Assembly (NCBI GenBank): GCA_903903715.1
Contig: CAIUZX010000241.1
Coordinates: 1 to 7,850 of the forward strand
Source of the DNA: an uncultured Caulobacterales bacterium
Lineage (GTDB): Bacteria > Pseudomonadota > Alphaproteobacteria > Caulobacterales > Caulobacteraceae
Reading direction: 5' to 3'
DNA length: 7,850 bases
Shown: positions 1 through 6,048 of the stretch, one piece after another
Layout of the letters: each line of letters begins with the position of its first letter
Numbering within the stretch: the stretch's first letter is position 1
The notes under the pieces: generated by a model
What the model saw: the letters and a program-made list of their open reading frames with translations, nothing else
What the model was told of the DNA's origin: nothing
The model's database searches: none
Made by a program: the position numbers and the translations under genes

Positions 1-423
1 ATCATGCCCGATCAGGTGGACGTGTTCGGTCGCATGCGGGCGGAGCAGTTCATCGGCCGCGTGTCTGACGGCGTGCCCGCCCTGCTGGCGGGGGTGCGGG
101 AGCGGGTGGCGGAGGCCTCGCCCGAGGAGGGGCCGCGCCGGATCGGCGGCGCTGTGCTCGAATACCGACTGGCCTATCTCGACTGGCCGCGATGCGGCGA
201 CCATGTGCGCCTGTGCTCGGGCCTCGCCGGGTTCGAGGACAAGACCCAGCGCATCGGTCACTGGATGATCGATCCCATCAGCGGCGCGCCCTGGGCCTTC
301 GCTGAGGCTGTCGCGGTGAATTTCGACCTCGACACCCGCAAGGCCGCGACGATCCCGCCGACGGCGAAGGCGATCATGTCCGAATACGTAAGGCCTGACC
401 TGCGCTTCGTCGAAGACGCGTAG
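1..423 (+). CDS. Hotdog-fold thioesterase-like protein, 3' part (5' end outside window)
   Basis: The frame is open from the first base (ATC, then ATG at 4) to TAG at 421-423. About 140 residues are visible. The segment GDHVRLCSGL, followed by a strand ending HWMIDPISGAPWAFAEAVAV, looks like the later strands of a hotdog domain of the acyl-ACP/acyl-CoA thioesterase (4HBT-like) type. In that family a 'P..GD.v.v.s' strand precedes a 'd..tG...a.a' strand. The opening VDVFGRMRAEQFIGRVSDGVP reads as the interior of a protein, not an N-terminus, so the ATG at 4 is probably internal and the gene starts upstream. Two-hotdog thioesterases of this type are usually more than 250 residues, so roughly the second half is seen. 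The expected role is hydrolysis of acyl thioesters in the cytoplasm; the substrate cannot be read from the sequence. It ends 2 bp before the stop codon of the convergent anti-sigma gene. Confidence 0.65.
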   Translation: MMPDQVDVFGRMRAEQFIGRVSDGVPALLAGVRERVAEASPEEGPRRIGGAVLEYRLAYLDWPRCGDHVRLCSGLAGFEDKTQRIGHWMIDPISGAPWAFAEAVAVNFDLDTRKAATIPPTAKAIMSEYVRPDLRFVEDA

Positions 424-425
424 AG

Positions 426-1163
426 TCAGACCGCGCTGAAGCGGCCCCGGGCGACGACGGGCCCGGTGGGGTGGCCGGTCGGCGATCCGCCCTCAGGCTC
501 CAGCGACACCGCCAGCACGATGGGCGTATCGCCGCGGCCCTCGAAGGCCTCCGGCATCGGCATTTTTGCGGAGCGGTCCGACGGGATCACACCCAAGGCC
601 TGCGGTGCGCCGCCGGGGGGGATCATCCAGAGCTCCAAGGACTTGCCCTTTGGCGTCGGGGCCGCGCCGGGGGAGACGGTCATGATGCGCCGCTTGCGGT
701 CGAGGGTCGCGACGAACGCCGTCGGGCCGGTCACAGGCTTGAGCAGCGCAACCTGCATCGGCTCCTCCGGCGCCGCGGCGGTCTCGATGACGGCGGGGGT
801 CGGCGAAGCGATCGTCTGCGGGCGTCCCCGGTCCATGATCACGACGGCAAGACACGCGGCGGCGATCAGGCCGGACGCAGCGGCGAGCCCTCTCCAGTAC
901 GCCACTGACCCACCGCGGTCCGCCGGAAGCGCGCGGCGAATGTCCGGCCAAAGGTCCCGCGACGGGGCCAGGTCCGGCGCAGCGATCAGGAGGGCCGCCA
1001 GACGGTCCTCCCACTTGCGCACCTCCGCGGCGAAGACATCGTCGGTGCGCAGGCGCAAGCTCGCCTCCCGCCAGGCGGCGGTGTCGAGCACGCCCAGCAC
1101 ATACTCGCCGGCGAGATCTTCCGGCGGTTCAGGCGCTGTCGAGGAAAGGTCAGGACCGGTCAT
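426..1163 (-). CDS. RskA-family anti-sigma factor, single-pass membrane protein
   Basis: The 245-residue protein should hold the ECF sigma factor encoded just upstream inactive at the membrane. Residues 15-60 (LAGEYVLGVLD..., then WEDRLAALL) match the cytoplasmic sigma-binding N-terminus typical of proteobacterial RskA proteins. Residues about 92-110 (ASGLIAAACLAVVIM) form one hydrophobic helix. Residues about 135-243, with LELWMIPPGGAPQALGVIP and a closing GPVVARGRF, form the periplasmic RskA domain. There is no zinc-binding HxxxCxxC motif, and the only cysteine (104) lies in the membrane helix, so this is not a ZAS-type factor. The start is the ATG at 1163-1161. It overlaps the sigma stop as ATGA, which implies translational coupling. 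A GTG 12 bases upstream would add only four residues. In this family release of the sigma factor is usually by regulated proteolysis; the inducing signal is not visible here. Confidence 0.92.
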   Translation of the reverse strand: MTGPDLSSTAPEPPEDLAGEYVLGVLDTAAWREASLRLRTDDVFAAEVRKWEDRLAALLIAAPDLAPSRDLWPDIRRALPADRGGSVAYWRGLAAASGLIAAACLAVVIMDRGRPQTIASPTPAVIETAAAPEEPMQVALLKPVTGPTAFVATLDRKRRIMTVSPGAAPTPKGKSLELWMIPPGGAPQALGVIPSDRSAKMPMPEAFEGRGDTPIVLAVSLEPEGGSPTGHPTGPVVARGRFSAV

Positions 1164-1726
1164 GCGCTCAAGCACGCCTTAAGGCCCGCCAGTCCCCGGC
1201 GGATCCAGCTTTTCACCGTGCCCAGCGGCGCGCCCAGCCGGGCGGCCAGCGCCTCGTAGGTCACGCCGTCGAAGAACGCGGTGCGGATGGCGTTGGCCTG
1301 CCTGGCGTCCAGCGCCTCAAGGCAGGCCTTCAGGCGCCGCGCCTCGTCCGCAGATTCCAGGCCGACGAAGGCCAGCGGTTCGGAGTCCGCGACGTCCACC
1401 GCCGCCTCGATGGGTTTCGTCTGCCGCAGGCCGCGGGAGCGCGCGCGGTCGATGGCCCGATTGCGCGCGACGGTGGCGAGCCAGGTGATCGGGCTGACGC
1501 CGCGGGTGGCGTCATAGCTCCCGGCACGGTTCCAGATGGTGATGTAGACGTCCTGCAAAACGTCCTCAGCTTCGCTACGGTCCCCCAAGATACGCAGGAC
1601 CACGCCGAATAGCTTCGCGGAGGTGCGACGATAGAGATCTTCCAGCGCCGCTGCGTCGCCGCCCGCCACCCGCTCCAGGGCGCGGCTCAGGCGCGCCCGA
1701 TCAAGATCCGCCGTGTTGGCCGTCAC
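1160..1726 (-). CDS. ECF-type RNA polymerase sigma factor
   Basis: A 188-residue sigma-70 family protein with only regions 2 and 4, as in ECF (group IV) factors. Region 2 spans about residues 26-96: EAEDVLQDVYITIW is the core-binding 2.2 segment, and ITWLATVARNRAIDRAR covers 2.3-2.4, which melts and reads the -10 element. Region 4 spans about 130-186, and AARLGAPLGTVKSWIRRGL is the helix-turn-helix that reads the -35 element. The start chosen is GTG at 1726-1724, with GGAGG about 4-5 bases upstream on the minus strand. The frame stays open to 1891, but those 55 residues have no sigma-like sequence and an ECF factor needs no such extension. It is the first gene of an operon with its RskA-type anti-sigma factor. 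The pairing suggests an envelope or oxidative stress response, but no target gene is identifiable in this window. Confidence 0.95.
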   Translation of the reverse strand: MTANTADLDRARLSRALERVAGGDAAALEDLYRRTSAKLFGVVLRILGDRSEAEDVLQDVYITIWNRAGSYDATRGVSPITWLATVARNRAIDRARSRGLRQTKPIEAAVDVADSEPLAFVGLESADEARRLKACLEALDARQANAIRTAFFDGVTYEALAARLGAPLGTVKSWIRRGLAGLKACLSA

Positions 1727-1803
1727 GTCCCCTCCGGTCCCCGCATCCCTCTGCGCGACAGAATGTGGGGCGGGGCGGGCGGGCTCGCCAGACCCAAACC
1801 ATC

Positions 1804-1831
1804 GGCTCGAAGACCTTTTTCCCCAGTTTCC
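1804..1831 (-). promoter_or_regulatory. Possible ECF-type promoter upstream of the sigma operon
   Basis: Reading the minus strand, GGAAAC (1831-1826) is followed after 16 bases by CGAGCC (1809-1804). ECF factors commonly use a GGAA(C/A)-type -35 element and a short CG-starting -10 element, and many activate their own operon. The start point would lie near 1797, about 70 bases before the GTG start. The -10 match is poor, and such short motifs occur by chance in GC-rich DNA. Confidence 0.2.
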
Positions 1832-1954
1832 GTAGCGGAAAGACCGCCGCTCCGGCCATTTTGCTTGCCGCATGCGCAGCCTTTGATGCAAACGTCAGCG
1901 TAACCCCGTTAAGCCTGTTTCAGCCCCCGCCAACACCTTGACCCGAATGAGCCG

Positions 1955-3376
1955 ATGATCCGGAACCGTCGCGCGCGCATCGTCGCCACCCTCGGCCCCG
2001 CCAGCCGGGACCCCGCCATGGTTGAAGCGCTGGCGCGGGCGAGCGTGGATGTCTTCCGGCTGAATTTCAGCCACGGGACGCATGAGGATCACGCCGCCGC
2101 CCTCGCCGCCGTGCGGGCGGCGGAGCTGGCGACCGGGCGCCCGCTCGCGGCCCTGGCGGACCTTCAGGGACCGAAGCTGCGGCTCGGCAAGTTCGTCAAT
2201 GGCAAGATCGCGGTCGCGCCGAAGCAGAGGCTGCGTCTGGATCAGGATCCGACTCCCGGCGATGAGTCCCGGGTCTGTGTGCCGCATCCGGAGCTGTTCG
2301 CCGCAATGACGCCGGGGGTGACGCTGCTGGTGGACGACGGCAAGGTGCGGCTGCGCGTCGTCGAGACGGACGCCAAGGGCGTCATGGTCGAGGTTGTGCA
2401 GGGTCAGGAGCTGTCTGACCGCAAGGGCGTCGCCCTTCCCGGCGCGGTCATCCCCCTCGCGGCGTTGACGGCCAAGGATCGCCAGGACCTCGCCTTCGCT
2501 TTGCGCATCGGCGTCGACTGGGTCGCCCTTTCGTTTGTGCAGCGCCCCGCGGACATGGCCGAGCTGCGTCAGCTCGTGCAGGGACGGGCCGCGGTCATGG
2601 CCAAAATCGAGAAGCCGGCGGCCCTTACTCAGCTCGACGAGATTCTGGACCTCTGCGACGGTGTCATGATCGCCCGCGGGGATCTGGGGGTCGAGCTTGA
2701 GCCGGAGGAAGTGCCGCCTGCGCAGAAGACCATCCTCCGCGCCGCCCGGCGACGTGGCGTGCCAGTCATCGTCGCCACCCAGATGCTGGAGAGCATGACC
2801 CACTCCGCCACACCGACCCGGGCGGAGGCGTCTGATGTCGCCAACGCGGTCTATGAAGGCGCGGACGCGCTCATGCTGTCCGCCGAGACCGCGTCAGGCG
2901 ACTATCCCCTCGAGGCGGCGTCGATCATGTCGAGGATCATCGCACGCGTGGAGCAGGATCCGCGCTGGCCCGAACTGATGGGCGCGGAACGGGACGCGCT
3001 CGAGGATGAGGATGTCGACGCCCTCGTGGCCGCCGCCCGTGCGGCGGCGGAGCGGGCCTCCGTCGCCTGCCTCGTCGCCTTCACCACGACCGGAGGCACG
3101 GCGCGGCGCCTCGCGCGGGAGCGCGCGCTGCAACCGGTTCTGGCCCTGACCCCGCATCTGGCGGTGGCGCGACGCCTGGCTCTGGTCTGGGGACTGGAGC
3201 CCCGGGTGGGCGCCAACCCGGCCAGTCTGGAGGACATGACCGACGAGGCGGTGGATCTCGCCGCCCGGCTCGGTCTCGCCGGCTCAGGAGAGCGCGTCCT
3301 CATTCTCGCAGGCACGCCCTTCGGCGCGCCGGGAGCCGCCAACTTGTTGCGCCTGGCGCACGCTCCCCGAATCTGA
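1955..3376 (+). CDS. pyk: Pyruvate kinase
   Basis: A 473-residue cytoplasmic enzyme that transfers phosphate from phosphoenolpyruvate to ADP, giving pyruvate and ATP in the last step of glycolysis. The N-terminal IVATLGPAS and VFRLNFSHG (about 32-41, with phosphate-binding Arg35) open the TIM barrel. LADLQGPKLRLG (68-78) leads into the mobile B domain (about 75-165). AKIEKP carries catalytic Lys218 and metal ligand Glu219, and MIARGDLGVE supplies metal ligand Asp243. VIVATQMLESM and the ALMLSAETASGDYP segment complete the active site. The C-terminal domain (about 350-473) has the expected FTTTGGTARRLA, the family's effector-binding region. Length is normal for the family and no key residue is missing. 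The ATG at 1955 is the first start after an in-frame stop at 1910-1912. No strong Shine-Dalgarno precedes it, so the mRNA leader may be short or absent. The gene is divergent from the sigma operon. Confidence 0.97.
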   Translation: MIRNRRARIVATLGPASRDPAMVEALARASVDVFRLNFSHGTHEDHAAALAAVRAAELATGRPLAALADLQGPKLRLGKFVNGKIAVAPKQRLRLDQDPTPGDESRVCVPHPELFAAMTPGVTLLVDDGKVRLRVVETDAKGVMVEVVQGQELSDRKGVALPGAVIPLAALTAKDRQDLAFALRIGVDWVALSFVQRPADMAELRQLVQGRAAVMAKIEKPAALTQLDEILDLCDGVMIARGDLGVELEPEEVPPAQKTILRAARRRGVPVIVATQMLESMTHSATPTRAEASDVANAVYEGADALMLSAETASGDYPLEAASIMSRIIARVEQDPRWPELMGAERDALEDEDVDALVAAARAAAERASVACLVAFTTTGGTARRLARERALQPVLALTPHLAVARRLALVWGLEPRVGANPASLEDMTDEAVDLAARLGLAGSGERVLILAGTPFGAPGAANLLRLAHAPRI

Positions 3377-3421
3377 TGTGACTTTTGGGCGACAGGTCTC
3401 GACCGAAAAGCCCTGAAAGCC

Positions 3422-3441
3422 CCGGGATGGTCTTTTCCCGG
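3422..3441 (+). terminator. Hairpin after pyk, possible weak terminator
   Basis: CCGGGA (3422-3427) pairs perfectly with TCCCGG (3436-3441) across an 8-base loop, 46 bases after the pyk stop. No run of T follows the stem (CCCCAATCC instead), so it is not a classic intrinsic terminator. It may reduce read-through or stabilise the 3' end of the pyk mRNA. The following gene is on the same strand 68 bases later. Confidence 0.3.
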
Positions 3442-3509
3442 CCCCAATCCTAACGACCTGATCGGCCTAATCTGGCAGTCAGCGGCGCCACAGTGCGGGA
3501 TACGGAAAG

Positions 3510-3995
3510 ATGTCTGACAAGCGTATGATCGGCCTCGCGGTGGTCTCCGCCCTCATCGGATGGGGCGCGGCTGTGACGGCGTCGGGCGCGGACGTGTCGG
3601 TGCTGCCGGGCTACTGGCGCAGCGTGAACAAATCGAACTTCGTGGTCACCAAGATCACGGAGGACAAGCGCTGCCTGACCGCTGCGCAGGTCAACAGCTT
3701 CATGACCAATCCGTCGAACAAGCACTACAAGTGCGAGTATTCCACGCGGGACGTGACCGACGGGAAGATTCGGCTGCATGGGACCTGCGTCGACAAGAAG
3801 GGTCTGACCGTACAGATCGACGCCTCCGGCGAGTACGGCACGGAGTGGTTCAAGCTGTCTGCGAAGTGGAGCCTCAACGGGCTGCCGGTGGGCGGCACGG
3901 CGTCTACCGAAGCGAGGCGCATCTCCGCCGTCTGCCCGGTTGCAGAGCCCAAGACAGCTGAAACGTCAGGCGAGTCCAACACCTCATCCCGCTGA
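3510..3995 (+). CDS. Small exported protein, DUF3617-like
   Basis: A 161-residue protein with an N-terminal signal peptide: basic MSDKR, hydrophobic residues 6-22, and probable cleavage after the small residues near 24-27 (TASGA). The mature part starts near VSVLPGYWRSV and contains RCLTAAQ (Cys55), a CEYS segment (Cys75), GTCVDKKG (Cys93) and AVCPVAEP (Cys142). The order 'PG.W....', a C-containing motif, then a conserved Cys and a 'G.Y' strand (SGEYGTEWFKL) resembles DUF3617 periplasmic proteins, which have no established biochemical role. The four cysteines could form two disulfides in the periplasm. The C-terminal about 18 residues (EPKTAETSGESNTSSR) are polar and probably disordered. Only a weak GGAAAG precedes the ATG. 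It follows pyk on the same strand with a 133-base gap, too wide to assume an operon. The gene looks real from the signal peptide and composition; the family call rests on motif memory. Confidence 0.7.
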   Translation: MSDKRMIGLAVVSALIGWGAAVTASGADVSVLPGYWRSVNKSNFVVTKITEDKRCLTAAQVNSFMTNPSNKHYKCEYSTRDVTDGKIRLHGTCVDKKGLTVQIDASGEYGTEWFKLSAKWSLNGLPVGGTASTEARRISAVCPVAEPKTAETSGESNTSSR

Positions 3996-4015
3996 TTGGA
4001 TCGGTTCGGGATTTG

Positions 4016-4049
4016 AAAACGCTAATTTAGCGCCCGGTCGACGACCGGG
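4016..4049 (-). terminator. Paired inverted repeats between convergent genes, likely terminator
   Basis: Two inverted repeats abut. CCCGGTCG/CGACCGGG (4033-4040 and 4042-4049) is a perfect 8-base inverted repeat around one base, effectively a 6-bp stem with a 5-base loop. CGCTAA/TTAGCG (4020-4025 and 4027-4032) is a second around one base. On the minus strand the second repeat is followed by TTTT (4019-4016), so the order hairpin, hairpin, U-run fits termination of the leftward lipoprotein gene, whose stop is at 4078-4076. On the plus strand the GC-rich stem lies about 37 bases after the DUF3617-like stop but has no T-run, so termination in that direction is less certain. Confidence 0.5.
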
Positions 4050-4075
4050 ACGCCAACAATCTCTCGCGTTCAAAG

Positions 4076-4330
4076 TTAGTGGCGGGGACGGCCCGAAGCT
4101 TCGGCGACAGCGCGATCGGCGGCGCGATCCGCAGCCCCGGCGGCTGAACGAGACATGTAGGGGTCAGACGTGATCCCGGCGTGCGGACGCTCGTTGTATG
4201 TATCCGTAACCGTGACGGCCGCTCCGGCGCCAGCGGAAACGCCTACGGCGCAGCCGGACAACGCGCCTGCAAGGCTAACCATTCCCAATGCCAGCACAAC
4301 AGCCCGGCCTACGCGACGAATGTTCGACAT
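4076..4330 (-). CDS. Small predicted lipoprotein of unknown function
   Basis: An 84-residue protein. Residues 1-26 form a lipoprotein signal peptide: basic MSNIRR, hydrophobic AVVLALGMVSLAGAL, then the lipobox LSGC with Cys27 as the predicted lipidated residue. The mature part is only 58 residues: a glycine, alanine and valine stretch (VGVSAGAGAAVTVTDTY), a polar central part, and an alanine-rich C-terminal stretch with the repeated AADR unit that could form a helix. The ATG at 4330 is preceded by GGAGGG with about 5 bases spacing. An in-frame ATG at 4357 lies inside the probable -10 element and would add nine residues before the signal peptide, so it was rejected. I do not recognise a family. 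The predicted location is the periplasmic face of an inner or outer membrane; residues 28-29 (Ala-Val) do not show the Asp that marks inner-membrane retention in E. coli. Confidence 0.72.
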   Translation of the reverse strand: MSNIRRVGRAVVLALGMVSLAGALSGCAVGVSAGAGAAVTVTDTYNERPHAGITSDPYMSRSAAGAADRAADRAVAEASGRPRH

Positions 4331-4352
4331 GACGCCCTCCCTGAACGCGTTA

Positions 4353-4380
4353 ACCATACACCGAGGGCACGTGACTTCAA
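4353..4380 (-). promoter_or_regulatory. Probable sigma-70-type promoter of the lipoprotein gene, overlapping TTAACCAT
   Basis: On the minus strand TTGAAG (4380-4375) and TATGGT (4358-4353) are 16 bases apart and would start transcription near 4346, giving a leader of about 16 bases that includes the GGAGGG ribosome binding site. The -10 hexamer overlaps GTTAACCAT (plus strand 4349-4357), which resembles a CtrA half-site. A repressor or activator bound there would directly affect this promoter. The prediction comes from sequence inspection only. Confidence 0.4.
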
Positions 4381-4407
4381 ATCACGAAGTTTGCGCGCCT
4401 GTCGGGT

Positions 4408-5811
4408 TCAGCCGTGGGCGGCGAGGTTCGTTTCGCTGGTCGAATGATCGCCGCCCGCCCGGCCGCGTTCTCGCCGCAGGGACTCAAGAGCGCCTTCAGC
4501 GATCGTGCGTTCTGCGCGCTCGCGCTCCAGACCGGCTTCCAGGTTGGCGAGACGCTCTTCCATGGTCGAACGACGGTGGGCGTTTTCGGCCTGAGCCGCT
4601 TCCAGACGCTCGCGCAGCTCGGCGGCGCGGGTTTCGCCGCGCTTGAGGGCGATCTCGGTGGTCTGCAACTGCTTGGACAGCTGATCGCTGCGCTCCACCG
4701 CCGCAGTGCGGGCCGACTCAACGGTCGCCAGGCGCACCCGCATGGCGGCGAGCTCTTCGTCGAGAGCGCGGTTGCGCTCTTCAGCGCGCCCGAAGTCGAT
4801 CTGCAGTTCCGCCAGCTGACGCTCGCTGCCTCGCTGGCCGGCCAGCGCGTCGTTGAGGCGCAGGGCGGCTTCCGCGTTGAGGCCTTCGAGCTTGGCGGTC
4901 TGCGCGAGATACGACTCAAGCTTGCCGTTGGCCACGGTGAGTTCCGCGCGCGCCGCTTCCAGACGGGCCTCGATGGCCCGGTTCGACCGCAGGCTTTCCT
5001 CCTGAGTGGAGGCGAGGGACGCCTCAAGCCCACGGGCGCGGGCGCGCTCGGAGCCCAGGAGGCTGTCGAGCTCGGCGACCTGACGGTTCAGGCGGGTCAC
5101 GTCTGCGTTGGTGGCGTCCAGCTGCTTGCGCATCACGGCCAGTTCTTCCTGCGCCATCAGGGCGACCTGATGGTTCCGGCCGCTGGTGGCGTCCGCCTCA
5201 CGGCGCCGCTCCTCACTGACGGACAGTTGTTCGCGCAGAGCTTCGCGGTCTTCCGAAAGCTGGCTGACGGAGTCGAGAGCGTTCTTCAGAGCGTCTTCGA
5301 GCTGGCCCGCCCGGGCCTGGGTGTGGGTCAGGTCGGCGCGGACCTGCTGCTCATCGGCGAGGGTGGCCTCGAGCTTGCGCCGGTCGGCTTCTGCGCGGGC
5401 CTGGGTTTCGAAGAGTTCAGCCTCCGTGCGCGCAAGACGGGCTTGCGTTTCGCGGTTCTGCTGGTCGGCCTGCTCAAGCCGGACGCGGGATTGTTCGATA
5501 TTCGCCCGAAGGCCGAGAAGCTCGCCGTGTTCGGCGCGCCGCTCCTGAAACTCGGCCTGCACAGCCTCACGGATCTGGGCGATGACCTGCGCGAGCGGCT
5601 GGATCTGATCGAAGATATCAATTGCGTCTTCGATCCGTTGAGACACGGTTTCATAACGCGCGCCGATCTCGTGGCTGACGTCGTCCGTGGCCTCTTCAAC
5701 CGGAGCTTGGATCTGAACGGGGGCGGTCGGGGTGGTTGGCGCGGTCGCAATCGCTGCCGGCTTCGGCGCACGATCACGTTGGAGCGAAATACCCTTCGGC
5801 AGCAGTTTCAT
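4408..5811 (-). CDS. Crescentin-like long coiled-coil protein
   Basis: A 467-residue protein, almost all predicted coiled coil. Residues 1-42 form a basic, Pro/Ala/Thr-rich head (MKLLPKGISLQRDR, then APTTPTAPVQ). From about 45 to 450 the sequence is rich in Glu, Arg, Gln, Ala and Leu in heptad-like spacing, and there is no proline after residue 72. The last about 17 residues (GGDHSTSETNLAAHG) form a short polar tail. There are no cysteines, signal peptide or membrane helix, so it is cytoplasmic or peripherally membrane-associated. Crescentin, the intermediate-filament-like protein that gives Caulobacter its curvature, has a similar length (about 430-460 residues), a short basic head beginning M(R/K)LL, and a similar rod. 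That resemblance is the basis of the call. Generic coiled coils look alike, so a different structural or segregation protein is possible. The start at ATG 5811 has GAGGGG about 9 bases upstream; ATG 5853 in the same frame would add 14 residues. It appears to be transcribed alone. Confidence 0.6.
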   Translation of the reverse strand: MKLLPKGISLQRDRAPKPAAIATAPTTPTAPVQIQAPVEEATDDVSHEIGARYETVSQRIEDAIDIFDQIQPLAQVIAQIREAVQAEFQERRAEHGELLGLRANIEQSRVRLEQADQQNRETQARLARTEAELFETQARAEADRRKLEATLADEQQVRADLTHTQARAGQLEDALKNALDSVSQLSEDREALREQLSVSEERRREADATSGRNHQVALMAQEELAVMRKQLDATNADVTRLNRQVAELDSLLGSERARARGLEASLASTQEESLRSNRAIEARLEAARAELTVANGKLESYLAQTAKLEGLNAEAALRLNDALAGQRGSERQLAELQIDFGRAEERNRALDEELAAMRVRLATVESARTAAVERSDQLSKQLQTTEIALKRGETRAAELRERLEAAQAENAHRRSTMEERLANLEAGLERERAERTIAEGALESLRRERGRAGGDHSTSETNLAAHG

Positions 5812-5905
5812 TTCAACTTTCCCCTCGACCGCTTGAAAACGGGCCGCATTCATCTTGAGCGTAACTGTAGATCCGGGGATTGGAAACGCGAAATGCTATA
5901 ATGCA

Positions 5906-5935
5906 ATCATAAGCGGCTCATAACTATTAAGTTAA
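5906..5935 (-). promoter_or_regulatory. Candidate promoter of the crescentin-like gene
   Basis: On the minus strand TTAACT (5935-5930) and TATGAT (5911-5906) are 18 bases apart within the AT-rich core. Transcription would start near 5899, giving a leader of about 88 bases to the ATG at 5811. The -35 hexamer lies within TTAAGTTAACC, which resembles a CtrA half-site, the usual position for CtrA activation. Other hexamer pairings in this AT-rich stretch are possible. Confidence 0.35.
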
Positions 5936-5937
5936 CC

Positions 5938-6048
5938 ATGAAAGGTAGTTATTCGGCGGACCCACATCGTCCGCGCTCGACGAGCAAGAAGCCTCAGGTT
6001 CCCTCCGCTGAGGTGGATGAAGTGCGGGATCGGATGTTAACCTATTGA
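5938..6048 (+). CDS. Possible 36-residue small ORF (uncertain)
   Basis: ATG at 5938 opens 36 codons ending in TGA at 6046-6048. The product is hydrophilic and strongly charged: it begins MKGSYSADPHRPRS, has a KKPQVP turn and ends in an acidic/basic EVDEVRDRMLTY segment that could be a short helix. A perfect TATAAT lies 36 bases upstream (5897-5902), which would give a leader of about 29 bases, but no good -35 element sits at the right distance and no Shine-Dalgarno is visible before the ATG. Third-position GC is lower than in the neighbouring genes. It could equally be non-coding leader or a small RNA; both hairpins in the spacer lie within it. I do not recognise a family. Confidence 0.2.
   Translation: MKGSYSADPHRPRSTSKKPQVPSAEVDEVRDRMLTY

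Noticed and set aside
466..1182. A 238-codon plus-strand frame opposite the anti-sigma gene
   Set aside because: The low-complexity Ser/Arg/Ala translation matches nothing, while the minus strand encodes a recognisable RskA protein coupled to its sigma factor.
1727..1891. An N-terminal extension of the sigma factor by 55 residues (ATG 1891)
   Set aside because: The extension has no sigma-like sequence and would place the strong GGAGG at 1730-1736 inside the gene. The GTG at 1726 gives a normal ECF length.
1895..2803. A 302-codon minus-strand frame inside pyk
   Set aside because: It lies opposite well-conserved pyruvate kinase motifs and has the His/Arg/Gly-rich look of an antisense shadow.
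4331..4357. Upstream ATG for the lipoprotein (4357)
   Set aside because: It would put nine residues before the signal peptide and has no ribosome binding site. The ATG at 4330 has a well-placed GGAGGG.
4370..4386. CGTGA/TCACG hairpin between the lipoprotein and coiled-coil genes as a terminator
   Set aside because: A 5-bp stem with a 7-base loop and no following T-run on the minus strand is too weak to call, and it overlaps the candidate lipoprotein promoter.
4414..5901. A 495-codon open frame on the plus strand opposite the coiled-coil gene, longer than the gene itself
   Set aside because: It is a by-product of high GC in the third positions of the minus-strand gene. Its translation has no domain pattern, whereas the minus strand gives a coherent proline-free coiled coil with its own ribosome binding site.
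5931..6042. A full CtrA box (TTAA-N7-TTAA) in the large spacer
   Set aside because: Only half-site-like GTTAACC motifs are present; no pair with the required 7-base spacing was found.
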